Assembly (NCBI RefSeq): GCF_000738435.1 | Contig: NZ_CP003984.1 | Location: forward strand, 1,426,001 to 1,490,000 | DNA: 64,000 bases | Direction: 5' to 3' | Source: Planktomarina temperata RCA23 | Lineage (GTDB): Bacteria; Pseudomonadota; Alphaproteobacteria; Rhodobacterales; Rhodobacteraceae | Part shown: positions 47,414 through 57,315 of the stretch, piece by piece | How the letters are laid out: every line of letters starts with the position of its first letter | Position numbering within the stretch: position 1 is the stretch's first letter | Notes under the pieces: generated by a model | Seen by the model: the letters and a program-made list of their open reading frames with translations, nothing else | Database searches by the model: none | Told to the model about the DNA's origin: nothing | Translations under genes and position numbers: made by a program

Positions 47414-48963
47414 TGAGCAACCTTCTTAGCCTAATTACATTCATTCCTTTGGTCGCAGCGGTCATTTTGGCGCTTTTGGCCCGTGGGGATGGTGAGGCCT
47501 CGCAAAGAAATGTGAAATATCTGGCGCTGGCCGCGACAGGGTTCACCTTTCTGGCCTCCCTCATGCTGCTGTCGGGTTTTGAGCCAAATGATACAGGCTT
47601 TCAATTTGTTGAAGAGCGCAGCTGGCTTTTGGGCATGCAGTATAAGATGGGGGTTGATGGGATAAGCCTGTTGTTCGTTTTGCTGACGACATTCACAATG
47701 CCCCTGGTCGTTGCAGCCTCATGGAATGTCACACATCGTCTCAAAGAGTATATGATCGCCTTTTTGGTGCTTGAAAGCTTGATGATCGGGGTGTTCTGCG
47801 CCTTAGATCTGGTGCTGTTTTACATGTTCTTTGAAGCCTGTTTGATCCCAATGTTTTTGATCATTGGGATTTGGGGTGGCAAAGAGCGGATCTATGCGTC
47901 GTTCAAGTTCTTTCTCTACACGTTTTTGGGCTCGGTTTTAATGCTGGTGGCCATGGTGGCCATGTTTGCTGATGCCGGGACCACGGATATGGTGGTGCTT
48001 TTGAGCCATAATTTTGGATCAGACACGCTGACTGTGGCAGGGTTTCACATTATTGGCGGGGCGCAGACGCTGATGTGGTTGGCCTTCTTTGCCTCATTCG
48101 CGGTGAAAATGCCGATGTGGCCGGTGCACACTTGGTTGCCAGATGCCCATGTGCAAGCGCCGACGGCCGGCTCTGTGGTGCTCGCGGCAATTTTGCTAAA
48201 AATGGGCGGCTATGGGTTTCTGCGGTTCTCTTTGCCGATGTTCCCTGTGGCCTCTGACCTGCTGGCGCCTTTGGTGTTTTGGATGTCGGCGATTGCGATT
48301 GTCTACACGTCATTGGTCGCCCTGGCGCAGCAGGATATGAAAAAGCTGATCGCCTATTCCTCGGTGGCGCATATGGGATATGTCACCATGGGAATATTTG
48401 CGGCCAATCAGCAAGGGATTGATGGCGCGATATTCCAGATGCTGAGTCATGGGTTTATCTCTGGCGCTTTGTTTCTCTGTGTTGGGGTGATTTATGACCG
48501 GATGCACACCCGCGACATTGACGCCTATGGCGGCCTCGTAAATCGGATGCCGAGCTATGCATTGATCTTCATGTTCTTCACCATGGCCAATGTTGGCTTG
48601 CCGGGCACATCGGGATTTGTCGGTGAATTCCTCACCTTGATGGGGATCTTTCAAGTCAATACTTGGGTGGCGCTCTTCGCGGCCTCTGGTGTGATCCTAT
48701 CGGCCGCCTATGCTTTGTGGCTGTATCGCCGCGTGGTTTTGGGGGATTTGATCAAGGAAAGCTTGAAATCCATTACCGATATGGCACCGCGTGAGAAGAT
48801 GATCTTTGCCCCGCTCGTGGCGATGACGCTGATCCTGGGCGTTTATCCCGCGCTCATCCTTGACATCATTGGGCCGTCGGTTGCGGCTTTGGTTGAAACC
48901 TATCACAGCAATGTGGCCGCTCACGGCATTGTGAGTTCGGCCGCATCCACTGCGTCCCATTAA
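47413..48963 (+). CDS. nuoM: NADH-quinone oxidoreductase subunit M
   Basis: An antiporter-like membrane subunit (516 aa, about 14 helices). It has the Glu/Lys channel residues in [22 protein letters not shown]-type helix (in pieces) and [28 protein letters not shown]-type helix (in pieces), and [17 protein letters not shown] couples it to nuoL. Confidence 0.97.
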   Translation: MSNLLSLITFIPLVAAVILALLARGDGEASQRNVKYLALAATGFTFLASLMLLSGFEPNDTGFQFVEERSWLLGMQYKMGVDGISLLFVLLTTFTMPLVVAASWNVTHRLKEYMIAFLVLESLMIGVFCALDLVLFYMFFEACLIPMFLIIGIWGGKERIYASFKFFLYTFLGSVLMLVAMVAMFADAGTTDMVVLLSHNFGSDTLTVAGFHIIGGAQTLMWLAFFASFAVKMPMWPVHTWLPDAHVQAPTAGSVVLAAILLKMGGYGFLRFSLPMFPVASDLLAPLVFWMSAIAIVYTSLVALAQQDMKKLIAYSSVAHMGYVTMGIFAANQQGIDGAIFQMLSHGFISGALFLCVGVIYDRMHTRDIDAYGGLVNRMPSYALIFMFFTMANVGLPGTSGFVGEFLTLMGIFQVNTWVALFAASGVILSAAYALWLYRRVVLGDLIKESLKSITDMAPREKMIFAPLVAMTLILGVYPALILDIIGPSVAALVETYHSNVAAHGIVSSAASTASH

Positions 48964-48979
48964 AGGGGAATTTTGGAAC

Positions 48980-50422
48980 ATGATCGCTTCAGATTTCACG
49001 ACTGTTCTACCTGAGGTTCTTCTGTCGCTCTATGCGATGCTGGCTTTGGTTGTTTTCGTTTATACGGGCAAGGATCGCCATGCCGTGCTCTCGATTTGGT
49101 TGACCAGCGGTGCGTTTTTGTTTCTGGCGCTGATCTTGGCGATGGGCACGCCAACCGGCACGGCCTCCTTTGGCGGGATGTTCATGGATGACAGTTTTGC
49201 ACGATTTTGCAAGATTGTGATCTTACTGTCCGCGGCTTTGGTTCTGGTGATGGGCCAAGATTACGCGGCCAAGCATGATATGTTGAAGTTCGAATATCCC
49301 CTTTTGGTGGCGCTTTCGGTTGTGGGCATGATGGTGATGGTCTCCGCTGGCAGCCTTTTGACCCTCTATATGGGGTTAGAGCTGCAGTCTTTGGCCCTCT
49401 ATGTGATCGCGGCCTTCCGACGAGACAGTGCCAAATCCACCGAAGCCGGGTTGAAATATTTTGTGCTGGGGGCTTTGTCCTCTGGTCTCCTGCTCTATGG
49501 TACCTCTTTGGTCTATGGGTTTGCCGGAACGGTTGAATTTTCTGGGATTATGGCCGCAACAAGCGGTGGGGATCTGTCCATCGGCTTGCTCCTGGGCCTG
49601 GTCTTTGTGATCGCTGGCATGGGCTTTAAGGTTTCCGCCGCACCATTTCACATGTGGGCGCCAGATGTCTATGAAGGGGCGCCAACCCCTGTCACCGCCT
49701 TTTTTGCCACGGCGCCAAAGATGGCGGCCATGGGGCTATTTGCCCGTGTCGTGAATGATGCATTCGGCGGCGTAACTGCAGATTGGCAACAGGTTGTGGC
49801 GGTTCTGTCGCTGTTTTCTATGTTCCTTGGTGCTGTGGCGGCGATTGGGCAAAAAGACATCAAACGTCTGATGGCCTATTCCTCAATCGCGCATATGGGG
49901 TTTGCTTTGATGGGGTTGGCCGCGGGCACCGTGTTCGGCGTACAAGCCATGCTAATCTATATGGCGATTTATATCTCCATGAACATCGGCATGTTCGCCC
50001 TCATCCTCTCTATGGAGCGTGACGGCCGGCCTGTGAGTGATATTGCCTCCCTCAGCATGCTGTCAAAATACCAACCTTTAAGAGCGCTCTGTGTCGTATT
50101 CATCATGTTCTCTATGGCTGGGGTTCCCCCGATGGTTGGGTTCTTTGGCAAATTCTATGTGCTGCGCGCCGCCTATGAGGCCAATATGGCCTGGCTCGCG
50201 ATAGCCGGGGTCGTGGCCTCTGTGATTGGCGCCTATTACTACATCCGCATCGTGTATTTCATGTATTTTGGCGCGGAAAGTGAGCCACTTGATACGCAAA
50301 CGCCGCGTAGGCTGACTGTGATTTTGGTGGCCTCCACCGCTGTGATCACTGTCGGTGCGGCCTTTAGCCTGTTTGGCATTGAGCCATTGGCGCAATTGGC
50401 GGCGGAGTCTCTTGCAAATTAA
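48980..50422 (+). CDS. nuoN: NADH-quinone oxidoreductase subunit N
   Basis: The third antiporter-like subunit (480 aa), last of the 14 Nuo subunits. [39 protein letters not shown] and [19 protein letters not shown] are typical. It ends within the translation-start region of birA, so the operon probably continues into birA, coaX and rnj. Confidence 0.97.
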   Translation: MIASDFTTVLPEVLLSLYAMLALVVFVYTGKDRHAVLSIWLTSGAFLFLALILAMGTPTGTASFGGMFMDDSFARFCKIVILLSAALVLVMGQDYAAKHDMLKFEYPLLVALSVVGMMVMVSAGSLLTLYMGLELQSLALYVIAAFRRDSAKSTEAGLKYFVLGALSSGLLLYGTSLVYGFAGTVEFSGIMAATSGGDLSIGLLLGLVFVIAGMGFKVSAAPFHMWAPDVYEGAPTPVTAFFATAPKMAAMGLFARVVNDAFGGVTADWQQVVAVLSLFSMFLGAVAAIGQKDIKRLMAYSSIAHMGFALMGLAAGTVFGVQAMLIYMAIYISMNIGMFALILSMERDGRPVSDIASLSMLSKYQPLRALCVVFIMFSMAGVPPMVGFFGKFYVLRAAYEANMAWLAIAGVVASVIGAYYYIRIVYFMYFGAESEPLDTQTPRRLTVILVASTAVITVGAAFSLFGIEPLAQLAAESLAN

Positions 50423-51155
50423 GTTGCCCTCTGGCGTCAGCGCCAGTTTTCATGCGCGGGCTGGATCCACAATGGATTTGGCCCGCAGTTATGATGGGGC
50501 GCAGGGTTTTCCGCATTGGATTTTGGCTGGCACACAGAGCAAAGCCCGGGGACGGCAGGGACGCAGTTGGTTATGTCCCGCTGGGGCCTTTGCGGCCAGT
50601 TTGGTCATGCAGCCCCGTTGCACCCCCGCAGAGGCCGCGCAACGCTCCTTCGTGGCTGCCTGCGCCTTGCGGCGTGCCTTGTCCAGCCTGGTGGGCGCGG
50701 GGGCCTTGGCTCAGAAATGGCCAAATGATGTTTTGCTCAATGGTGGGAAAGTGGCTGGGATCTTGCTTGAATCCTCTGGGTCTGGCCAGCTGGTGGACCG
50801 TTTGACCATTGGGATCGGTGTGAACCTCGGGCCTGCACCTCAAGATGTTGCACAAGCCAGTTTCCCGCCAATCGGCGTGGCGGATGTGACCGGCGAAAGC
50901 CTTGCGCCCGAAGCCTTTCTTGCAATCCTTGCGGCAGAATTTGCAGCGGTCGAGGCGGTTTTGCAGCAGCAAGGCTTTGCTGAGATTCGCGCCGAATGGA
51001 CCGCGCACGCGGCCCGTTTGGGTGAAGAAATCACCGCACGCACAGGGCGAGAGGAGATCATCGGCCGCTTTGAGGGGCTGGATGTGCAGGGCAATTTGCT
51101 GCTGTTGACGGCAGGCGGCAAGAGGGTCATACCAGCCGCTGATATCTATTTTTAG
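50412..51155 (+). CDS. birA: Biotin-[acetyl-CoA-carboxylase] ligase (no DNA-binding domain)
   Basis: Activates biotin as biotinyl-AMP and attaches it to the Lys of carboxylase biotinyl domains, such as MccA in this window. 247 aa. Catalytic motif [11 protein letters not shown], the [19 protein letters not shown] segment and [10 protein letters not shown] are present. The N-terminal HTH of E. coli BirA is absent, so it cannot act as a repressor. No ATG fits: I chose TTG 50412, with GGAG upstream; TTG 50424 is the alternative. The start overlaps the nuoN end. Confidence 0.9.
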   Translation: MQIKLPSGVSASFHARAGSTMDLARSYDGAQGFPHWILAGTQSKARGRQGRSWLCPAGAFAASLVMQPRCTPAEAAQRSFVAACALRRALSSLVGAGALAQKWPNDVLLNGGKVAGILLESSGSGQLVDRLTIGIGVNLGPAPQDVAQASFPPIGVADVTGESLAPEAFLAILAAEFAAVEAVLQQQGFAEIRAEWTAHAARLGEEITARTGREEIIGRFEGLDVQGNLLLLTAGGKRVIPAADIYF

Positions 51156-51166
51156 GGCCTATCCAG

Positions 51167-51937
51167 ATGCTACTCGCGATTGACTGCGGAAATACCAATA
51201 CAGTGTTCTCTATTTGGGATGGCACGCAGTTTATCGCCAACTGGCGGATTGCCACCTCTCATAAACGCACAGCGGACCAGTATTTTGTCTGGCTCAATAC
51301 CTTGATGACCCTAGATGGCATAGCCAGCGACATCGATGAGATGGTGATTTCGTCGACAGTGCCGCGGGTGGTGTTTAACCTCAGGGTTCTGGCGGATAAA
51401 TATTTTGGCACGCGGCCGCTGGTGGTGGGGCGCACGGATTGCCAGCTTCCGATTGATGTGCGTGTCGATGCCGGCACGGCGGTCGGGCCGGATCGGTTGG
51501 TCAATTCCGTCGCGGGACATGATCTGTTTGGTGGGGATCTCATCATCGTAGATTTTGGCACAGCCACCACCTTTGATGTGGTCGACAGCGATGGCGCCTA
51601 TATCGGCGGCTCTATTGCGCCGGGGGTGAACCTCAGCCTTGAAGCATTGCACCAAGCGGCGGCCGCTTTGCCACATGTGGATATTTCAAGGCCTTCATCG
51701 GTGATTGGCACCAATACGGTGGCCTGCATGCAATCGGGCGTGTTCTGGGGCTATGTTGGTCTTGTGCGGGAAATCTGTGATCAGATCAAAGCTGAACATG
51801 GCAGGCCGATGAAAGTCATCTCTACCGGTGGCCTTGCGCCACTGTTCCAACAATCAGTTCATTTGTTCGACGCGTTCGAAGATGAGCTTACAATGCACGG
51901 TCTCACCGTGATCCATCAATTCAATAAGGAAATTTGA
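51167..51937 (+). CDS. coaX: Type III pantothenate kinase
   Basis: Phosphorylates pantothenate, the first step to CoA. 256 aa, ASKHA fold. AIDCGNTNTVFSIWDG is the phosphate-1 loop; DAGTAVGPDRLVNSV and IVDFGTATTFDVVD are the other two family motifs, and ISTGGLAPLF closes the core. It lies 11 bases after birA and shares one base with the rnj start (TGATG). Confidence 0.95.
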   Translation: MLLAIDCGNTNTVFSIWDGTQFIANWRIATSHKRTADQYFVWLNTLMTLDGIASDIDEMVISSTVPRVVFNLRVLADKYFGTRPLVVGRTDCQLPIDVRVDAGTAVGPDRLVNSVAGHDLFGGDLIIVDFGTATTFDVVDSDGAYIGGSIAPGVNLSLEALHQAAAALPHVDISRPSSVIGTNTVACMQSGVFWGYVGLVREICDQIKAEHGRPMKVISTGGLAPLFQQSVHLFDAFEDELTMHGLTVIHQFNKEI

Positions 51938-53601
51938 TGAGCCAAAAACGTTTAATGTATCTCCCTCTCGGCGGCGCCGGAGAGGTGGGAATGAATTGTT
52001 ATGTCTACGGGTACGGACCGCGCGATAAAGAGCGCCTGATTGTCGTTGATCTCGGTGTGACGTTTCCAGATATGGACAACTCACCCGGGGTTGATTTGAT
52101 CATTCCGGATATTGCCTGGCTTGAGGCGCGCAAAGACCGCATTGATGGCGTGTTTATCACCCATGCACATGAAGACCATGTGGGCGCTGTTGGCCATACC
52201 TATGCGCGTCTGGGTGCGCCCATCTACACCCGCGCATTCACCGCCAATATTGCCAGGCGCAAGCTGGAAGAGCATGGGGTTGCCGCCAATGCGGTGACAG
52301 TCATGAGCGCTTGGCCAGATCAAGTGGCATTGGGGCCGTTTAAGGTGGGGTTCCTGCCGATTAGCCATTCTATTCCTGAAAGTTCGGGTCTGGTGATCGA
52401 CACGCCAGAGGGGCGCGTTGTGCATACGGGCGATTTCAAATTGGACGAGACACCTTTGGTTGGTGAAGGTTGGGATCCTGTCCTTTGGGGCGAGATTGCC
52501 AAACCAGGCGTCAAGGCTTTGATCTGTGATAGTACCAATGTGTTCTCTTTGGCGCCGGGACGGTCTGAGGCAACTTTGGGCGACAATATCACACAATTGG
52601 TGGCATCGGCCGATCAATTGGTGGTGGCCACCACCTTTGCCAGCAATGTCGCAAGGGTCAAAACCTTGGCAGAGGCGGCCCGCCGTGCCGGGCGTTCGGT
52701 CTGTCTGATGGGGCGGGCGATGAACAAAATGGTCGAGGCGGCGCTTGAAACGGGCGTTTTATCAGATTTTCCCCCGGTGATTAGCCCAGAGGAAGCTTTG
52801 GATGTGCCGCGTGGCAATCTGATGTTCTTGGTCACGGGCAGCCAAGGCGAGCGGCGTGCAGCCTCAGCGCAATTGGCCAATGGCAAATATCGGGGGCACA
52901 AGCTGAAAGAAGGGGATTTATTCCTCTTTTCGTCAAAAACCATTCCGGGCAACGAGCGTGGTGTGATCAAGATCATCAACCAACTGTCTGAAATCGGCGT
53001 GGATGTCGTGGATGATTCCACTGGCGCTTATCACGTATCGGGCCATGCCAACCGCCCGGATCTTGAGGCAATGCATGCGTTGATGCAGCCGCAGATCTTG
53101 GTGCCAATGCATGGCGAACACCGCCATCTGCGCGCACATGCGAATTTGGCCAAGGCGAAGGGGATACAATCGGTTGTGGCGGTCAATGGTATGGTGATCA
53201 ACCTGTCAGGCAATGCACCGAAAGTTGAGGAATTTGTTGAGACGGGTCGCACCTATATTGATGGATCTGTGCAAATCGGCGCTTTGGATGGCGTGGTGCG
53301 TGACCGTATTCGCATGTCGCTCAATGGTCATGTGATGGTGAGTGTGATTTTGGATGATGACGGTCCATTGGGTGAACCTTGGTGTGAAATCAAGGGCCTC
53401 CCAGAAATAGGCAGCAGCCGCGCTGGCCTGGCCGAAGTTCTGGAAGAAGACTTGAACCAATTCATGATGCGTGCGGGTCGCAAAACATTGGGTGATGATA
53501 AGAAACTCGAAGACGAGCTGCGCCGTATTGCACGGCAGTCAGCGCAGTCTGAGATCGGCAAAAAGCCAGAAGTCACGGTTGTGATCAGCCGTTTGTCGTA
53601 A
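51937..53601 (+). CDS. rnj: Ribonuclease J
   Basis: A metallo-beta-lactamase/beta-CASP ribonuclease (554 aa) with 5'-exonuclease and endonuclease activity. The HxHxDH zinc motif is in THAHEDHVGAVGH; SHSIPESSGLVIDTPEG, HTGDFKLDETP and CDSTN belong to the same site; the beta-CASP part has LVTGSQGERRAA, HVSGHANRPDLE and PMHGEHRH. ATG 51937 overlaps the coaX stop by one base and has AAGGA upstream. RNase J together with RNase E is the usual alphaproteobacterial set. This is the end of the nuo-birA-coaX-rnj run. Confidence 0.95.
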   Translation: MSQKRLMYLPLGGAGEVGMNCYVYGYGPRDKERLIVVDLGVTFPDMDNSPGVDLIIPDIAWLEARKDRIDGVFITHAHEDHVGAVGHTYARLGAPIYTRAFTANIARRKLEEHGVAANAVTVMSAWPDQVALGPFKVGFLPISHSIPESSGLVIDTPEGRVVHTGDFKLDETPLVGEGWDPVLWGEIAKPGVKALICDSTNVFSLAPGRSEATLGDNITQLVASADQLVVATTFASNVARVKTLAEAARRAGRSVCLMGRAMNKMVEAALETGVLSDFPPVISPEEALDVPRGNLMFLVTGSQGERRAASAQLANGKYRGHKLKEGDLFLFSSKTIPGNERGVIKIINQLSEIGVDVVDDSTGAYHVSGHANRPDLEAMHALMQPQILVPMHGEHRHLRAHANLAKAKGIQSVVAVNGMVINLSGNAPKVEEFVETGRTYIDGSVQIGALDGVVRDRIRMSLNGHVMVSVILDDDGPLGEPWCEIKGLPEIGSSRAGLAEVLEEDLNQFMMRAGRKTLGDDKKLEDELRRIARQSAQSEIGKKPEVTVVISRLS

Positions 53602-53608
53602 CCAGGCG

Positions 53609-53736
53609 AAGACCTCTGCATAACCCAGCCGCCAAGCCAAAACACTTAGCCCGGTGTCATCACCGGGCTGGGCCTGCCTGCCGCCCGGCAGGCGCTTCTC
53701 TTATTTCATGTTGAAATGGCGTTATGCAGAGGTCTT
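53609..53736. repeat. 16-bp inverted repeat flanking tandem hairpins, after rnj
   Basis: AAGACCTCTGCATAAC at 53609-53624 is repeated perfectly in inverse at 53721-53736, 96 bases apart. Between them lie two strong hairpins (53648-53669 and 53676-53693). The whole could fold as a closed multibranch element in RNA or a cruciform in DNA. It is flanked by convergent genes. Confidence 0.7.
53648..53669 (+). terminator. Hairpin terminator of rnj (bidirectional candidate)
   Basis: A perfect nine-base-pair stem AGCCCGGTG/CACCGGGCT with loop TCAT, 46 bases after the rnj stop. It lacks a strong U run directly after, but is followed at once by a second stem, GCCTGCCG/CGGCAGGC (53676-53693), and then a pyrimidine-rich CTTCTCTTATTT. 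Confidence 0.65.
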
Positions 53737-53753
53737 ACACGGGGTAAGACCTC
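53729..53753. repeat. 10-bp perfect hairpin competing with the 16-bp inverted repeat
   Basis: GAGGTCTTAC and GTAAGACCTC pair around the loop ACGGG. The left arm shares GAGGTCTT with the right arm of the longer inverted repeat (53721-53736), so both structures cannot form at once. Confidence 0.65.
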
Positions 53754-53776
53754 CGCCCAGCGTGAGCGCCGGGCGG
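53753..53776 (-). terminator. GC-rich hairpin after the DEAD-box helicase
   Basis: CCGCCCAGCG and CGCCGGGCGG pair at nine of ten positions around TGAG. On the minus strand it lies 25 bases after the stop codon of the helicase gene, so it may end that transcript. A U run is not evident. Confidence 0.5.
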
Positions 53777-53800
53777 GCCTGCTTTGTCCGTAGCCGCGCT

Positions 53801-55465
53801 TTATGCGTGCTCGTCCTGAGAAGCGTTGCCGTCCTCTGGTGCCTCGGTCGTGCTGAGATCTTCGGCGTCACCTGCAATGCTGGGCAATTCATCGCCCTGG
53901 GGCGTGTCCTCGGGCGTATCATTGGCCGCTGATGGATCTCTGCCTTCGGCCTTCAAACGTTCTGTAAAACTCTGCGCAATAAAATTGGGCATGGAGGCGT
54001 CCAGAGTTGCCCCACCACGCGCGTTGTTGCGGGGCTCTGCATCGCGGCTGCGACCACGGCCTCGTCCACGGCCATTGGGCCGGTTTGAGTTTTCTTCGCG
54101 CTCGGGGGCGGTCGGTTGCGTGTTATCCTCGGCTGTGGCGACGATTGCGGGTGCTAAATCTGTTGGCGCCGCTGCCGTATCGATGGCATCGGGCAATGCC
54201 TGCGCGTCGGCAGGCTGCTCGGCTGTTGATTTCTTTGATCTTCCTGCGCGGCTGCGTCTTGCGGGTTTCTTTTCTGCATTTTCTTCTGAGAGAGTTTCGG
54301 GCTCAGCGGTCTTGCCGGACATCGCGTGTTCCATCCGGGGAATTTCCATTTTCACCAGCCCCTCGATGGCGGCAAAGTTCTTTTCATCTCGGGGGCTATA
54401 GATCATCATGGCAGTGCCAGACTTGCCGGCCCGGCCTGTGCGACCGATCCGGTGCACATAGTCTTCCGCATGGCTGGGCACGTCATAGTTGAAGACATGG
54501 CTCACATTTGGGACATCCAGCCCACGCGCCGCCACATCAGAGGCCACAAGAAAACGCAGGGTGCCAGATCGAAAATTATCCAAAGTTTCTGTACGTTTGG
54601 ATTGATCCAGATCGCCATGAATTGGCGCGGCATCAAGGCCGTATTTTTGCATGGACTTGGCCACCACATCGACATCCATTTTGCGATTGCAAAAGATGAT
54701 GGCATTGGTGCAATTTTCCGCTTCGCTCTCAATCATACCGCGTAAGAGCGCGCGTTTTTCGGTGCCTTCGCGATCTTTGCGGCTGGCTTTGAACATCACG
54801 ACCGATTGGGTGATTGTATCAGAGGTGGTTGCAGCGCGGGCGACTTCTATTTTGGCGGGCGCTGAAAGAAACGTGTTGGTGATCCGCTCAATTTCCGGCG
54901 CCATTGTCGCGCTGAAAAATAGAGTTTGACGGGTGAAGGGTGTGAGTTTGAAGATCCGCTCAATATCTGGAATGAAACCCATGTCAAGCATCCGATCTGC
55001 CTCATCCACCACCATGATCTGTACGCCGGTCAAAAGTAATTTGCCGCGTTCAACGTGATCGAGCAGCCGCCCAGGAGTTGCAATCAAGACATCTACACCT
55101 CGGTCAATCAGCTTGTCTTGCTCCTTGAAGCTTACACCACCAATCAGCAGGGCCTTGGTCAGTTTGCTGTATTTTGTGTAGGTGTCGAAGTTTTCGGCCA
55201 CCTGTGCGGCCAATTCGCGGGTCGGGCAAAGCACCAAGCTGCGCGGCATGCGCGCGCGGGCACGGCCGCGCCCCAGCAAGGTGATCATGGGCAGGGTGAA
55301 ACTGGCAGTCTTGCCGGTTCCGGTCTGCGCGATGCCTAAGACATCTTTGCCTTCGAGCGCTGGAGGGATGGCCCCGGCTTGAATAGGGGTGGGGGTGTCA
55401 TAGCCAGCTTCGGCAATGGCTTTAAGGACTTTGGCGTCCAAGTTTAGGTCAGTGAATTTTATCAT
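53801..55465 (-). CDS. rhlE: DEAD-box RNA helicase (RhlE type) with a long basic/acidic tail
   Basis: An ATP-dependent RNA helicase (554 aa). In order: Q motif (GYDTPTPIQAGAIPP), motif I AQTGTGKTASF, Ia PTRELAAQV, II VDEADRMLDMGF, III SATMAPE, V ASDVAARGLDVP, VI HRIGRTGRAGKSG. The core ends near residue 375. The remaining 180 residues are disordered: an Arg/Lys part (KKPARRSRAGRSKK), an Arg/Gly part (RPNGRGRGRGRSRDAE) and an acidic end. It probably helps RNase E or ribosome assembly; that is family knowledge. The 168-base leader carries inverted repeats. Confidence 0.93.
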   Translation of the reverse strand: MIKFTDLNLDAKVLKAIAEAGYDTPTPIQAGAIPPALEGKDVLGIAQTGTGKTASFTLPMITLLGRGRARARMPRSLVLCPTRELAAQVAENFDTYTKYSKLTKALLIGGVSFKEQDKLIDRGVDVLIATPGRLLDHVERGKLLLTGVQIMVVDEADRMLDMGFIPDIERIFKLTPFTRQTLFFSATMAPEIERITNTFLSAPAKIEVARAATTSDTITQSVVMFKASRKDREGTEKRALLRGMIESEAENCTNAIIFCNRKMDVDVVAKSMQKYGLDAAPIHGDLDQSKRTETLDNFRSGTLRFLVASDVAARGLDVPNVSHVFNYDVPSHAEDYVHRIGRTGRAGKSGTAMMIYSPRDEKNFAAIEGLVKMEIPRMEHAMSGKTAEPETLSEENAEKKPARRSRAGRSKKSTAEQPADAQALPDAIDTAAAPTDLAPAIVATAEDNTQPTAPEREENSNRPNGRGRGRGRSRDAEPRNNARGGATLDASMPNFIAQSFTERLKAEGRDPSAANDTPEDTPQGDELPSIAGDAEDLSTTEAPEDGNASQDEHA

Positions 55466-55513
55466 GTACGTCCATCAAGATATGTCGTGGCAAGAGATTT
55501 GCACAACGGGGGT

Positions 55514-55560
55514 TGGACGCAGGTCATTCGCGTCCATCGCAGGGTTGGCCCCATGCCAAC
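55514..55560 (-). promoter_or_regulatory. Inverted repeats in the leader of the DEAD-box helicase gene
   Basis: A seven-base-pair repeat TGGACGC/GCGTCCA (55514-55520 and 55530-55536) and a six-base-pair hairpin GTTGGC/GCCAAC with loop CCCAT (55544-55560) lie 49-95 bases upstream of the helicase start. They may be a structured 5' leader, as is common for cold-shock-type helicases, or operators. Confidence 0.4.
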
Positions 55561-55633
55561 TCCGTCCGTATAGGCGGTAATCTGCCATAGGTCAAACCCG
55601 CATACTGGCATGGCCGCCGCCTAGATTTGGCCC

Positions 55634-57232
55634 TTAAACCATCATTTCTTTCGTCGCGGTTAAGGCCACATCTGGGTAATCGCGCGCCACGCGGTCAATG
55701 TCCCATTGCAGCCGGGTCAAAAACACAATGTCGTCGTCATTGTCGCGCGCCATATGCTGTTTATTGGCCTGTGCGAAGGCATCGACCTTGGCCTGTGGCC
55801 CCGAGACCCAGCGCGCTGAGGTGAATTGACTGGGCTCCATACGCACCGGAAGCCCGTATTCGAGCTCAATGCGGCTGGCCAACACTTCAAATTGTAGGGC
55901 GCCAACCACCCCGACAATGAAGCCTGACCCAATCATCGGTTTGAACACTTTGGCCGCACCTTCTTCGGCAAATTGCATAAGGGCTTTTTCCAAGTGTTTG
56001 GCTTTTAGGGGATCACCAGCGCGGACAGATTGCAGCAATTCTGGTGCAAAACTTGGAATGCCTGTCACCCGCAGTGTTTCGCCTTCGGTCAGCGTGTCGC
56101 CAATGCGCAACTGCCCATGGTTTGGAATGCCAATGATATCGCCGGCCCAAGCCTCCTCTGCCAACTCGCGGTCGGCGGCAAGAAAGAGGACCGGATTGGA
56201 AATCGCCATTTGCTTCTTGCTGCGCACATGCGTCAATTTCATTCCCCGTTTGAAATGCCCGGAGGCCAAGCGCACAAAGGCCACGCGATCGCGGTGTTTG
56301 GGGTCCATATTGGCCTGCACTTTGAACACAAATCCCGCCACTTTGAGCTCTTCCGGGGCGAGAAAACGCGGTTCTGCCCTTTGCGGCTGTGGCTCCGGGC
56401 CAAAATCAGCGATGCCCTGCATCAATTCCTGCACACCAAAGGAATTGATGGCCGAACCGAACCAAATCGGAGTCATGGTGCCATCGAGCAGCGCCTGATG
56501 GTCCATTTTCGGCAATAGTTCTTTGGCCATTTCAATTTCTTCGAGAAACACCTCCAGAAGTTCCGCAGGCACATGTTCCGCCAAGGCAGGGTCATCCAAT
56601 CCATTGATTTTGATCGATCCAGAGACCTTGTTGCGATCTGCCCTGTCCATAAGTTCCAATTGATCGCGCAAGAGATCATAGGTGCCAATGAAGTCCCGGC
56701 CGCGTCCAATCGGCCAAGAGGCGGGCGTGACATCAATCGCAAGGTTTTGTTGTATCTCATCAATGATATCAAATGTATCACGGCTTTCGCGGTCCATTTT
56801 GTTACAAAATGTCAAAATCGGCAAATCGCGCATGCGGCAAACTTCGAAGAGCTTCTGAGTTTGGCTCTCAACACCCTTAGCGCCGTCGACAACCATAACC
56901 GCCGCGTCAACGGCTGTGAGGGTGCGGTAGGTGTCTTCAGAGAAATCTGAGTGACCTGGCGTATCGACCAAATTGAACCGAAAGGTCTTGAAGTCAAATG
57001 ACATGGCGGAGGCCGAGACAGAGATGCCCCGATCTTGTTCCATTTTCATGAAATCTGAGCGTGTTCGTCGGGCCTCGCCCTTGGCGCGCACTTGCCCGGC
57101 CATTTGGATAGCGCCGCCATATAGAAGAAATTTCTCAGTCAAAGTGGTCTTACCTGCATCAGGGTGGCTGATGATGGCAAAGGTGCGCCGGCGCGCAATT
57201 TCTGGCGGAAGTGTGGGGCGGTTGTCTAACAT
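55634..57232 (-). CDS. prfC: Peptide chain release factor 3
   Basis: A GTPase (532 aa) that recycles RF1/RF2 from the ribosome. G1 is SHPDAGKTTLTEKFLLYGGAI-type loop (in part), G2 lies near DRGISVSASAM, G3 DTPGHSDFSEDTYR, and G4 FCNKMDRESRD. Domain II and III segments (FVFKVQANMDPKHRDRVAF, VGVVGALQFEVL) are those of RF3 and not EF-G. The start ATG 57232 gives the family-type N-terminus MLDNRPTLPPEIARRRTFA. It stands alone on the minus strand. Confidence 0.96.
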   Translation of the reverse strand: MLDNRPTLPPEIARRRTFAIISHPDAGKTTLTEKFLLYGGAIQMAGQVRAKGEARRTRSDFMKMEQDRGISVSASAMSFDFKTFRFNLVDTPGHSDFSEDTYRTLTAVDAAVMVVDGAKGVESQTQKLFEVCRMRDLPILTFCNKMDRESRDTFDIIDEIQQNLAIDVTPASWPIGRGRDFIGTYDLLRDQLELMDRADRNKVSGSIKINGLDDPALAEHVPAELLEVFLEEIEMAKELLPKMDHQALLDGTMTPIWFGSAINSFGVQELMQGIADFGPEPQPQRAEPRFLAPEELKVAGFVFKVQANMDPKHRDRVAFVRLASGHFKRGMKLTHVRSKKQMAISNPVLFLAADRELAEEAWAGDIIGIPNHGQLRIGDTLTEGETLRVTGIPSFAPELLQSVRAGDPLKAKHLEKALMQFAEEGAAKVFKPMIGSGFIVGVVGALQFEVLASRIELEYGLPVRMEPSQFTSARWVSGPQAKVDAFAQANKQHMARDNDDDIVFLTRLQWDIDRVARDYPDVALTATKEMMV

Positions 57233-57315
57233 GAGCCGCGTATAGGTTGGGATGATACCATTGGCAAGAAATCCTGTGTCATACAGGAGTCATCGGCGCG
57301 TTTTACTTAGGAGCG

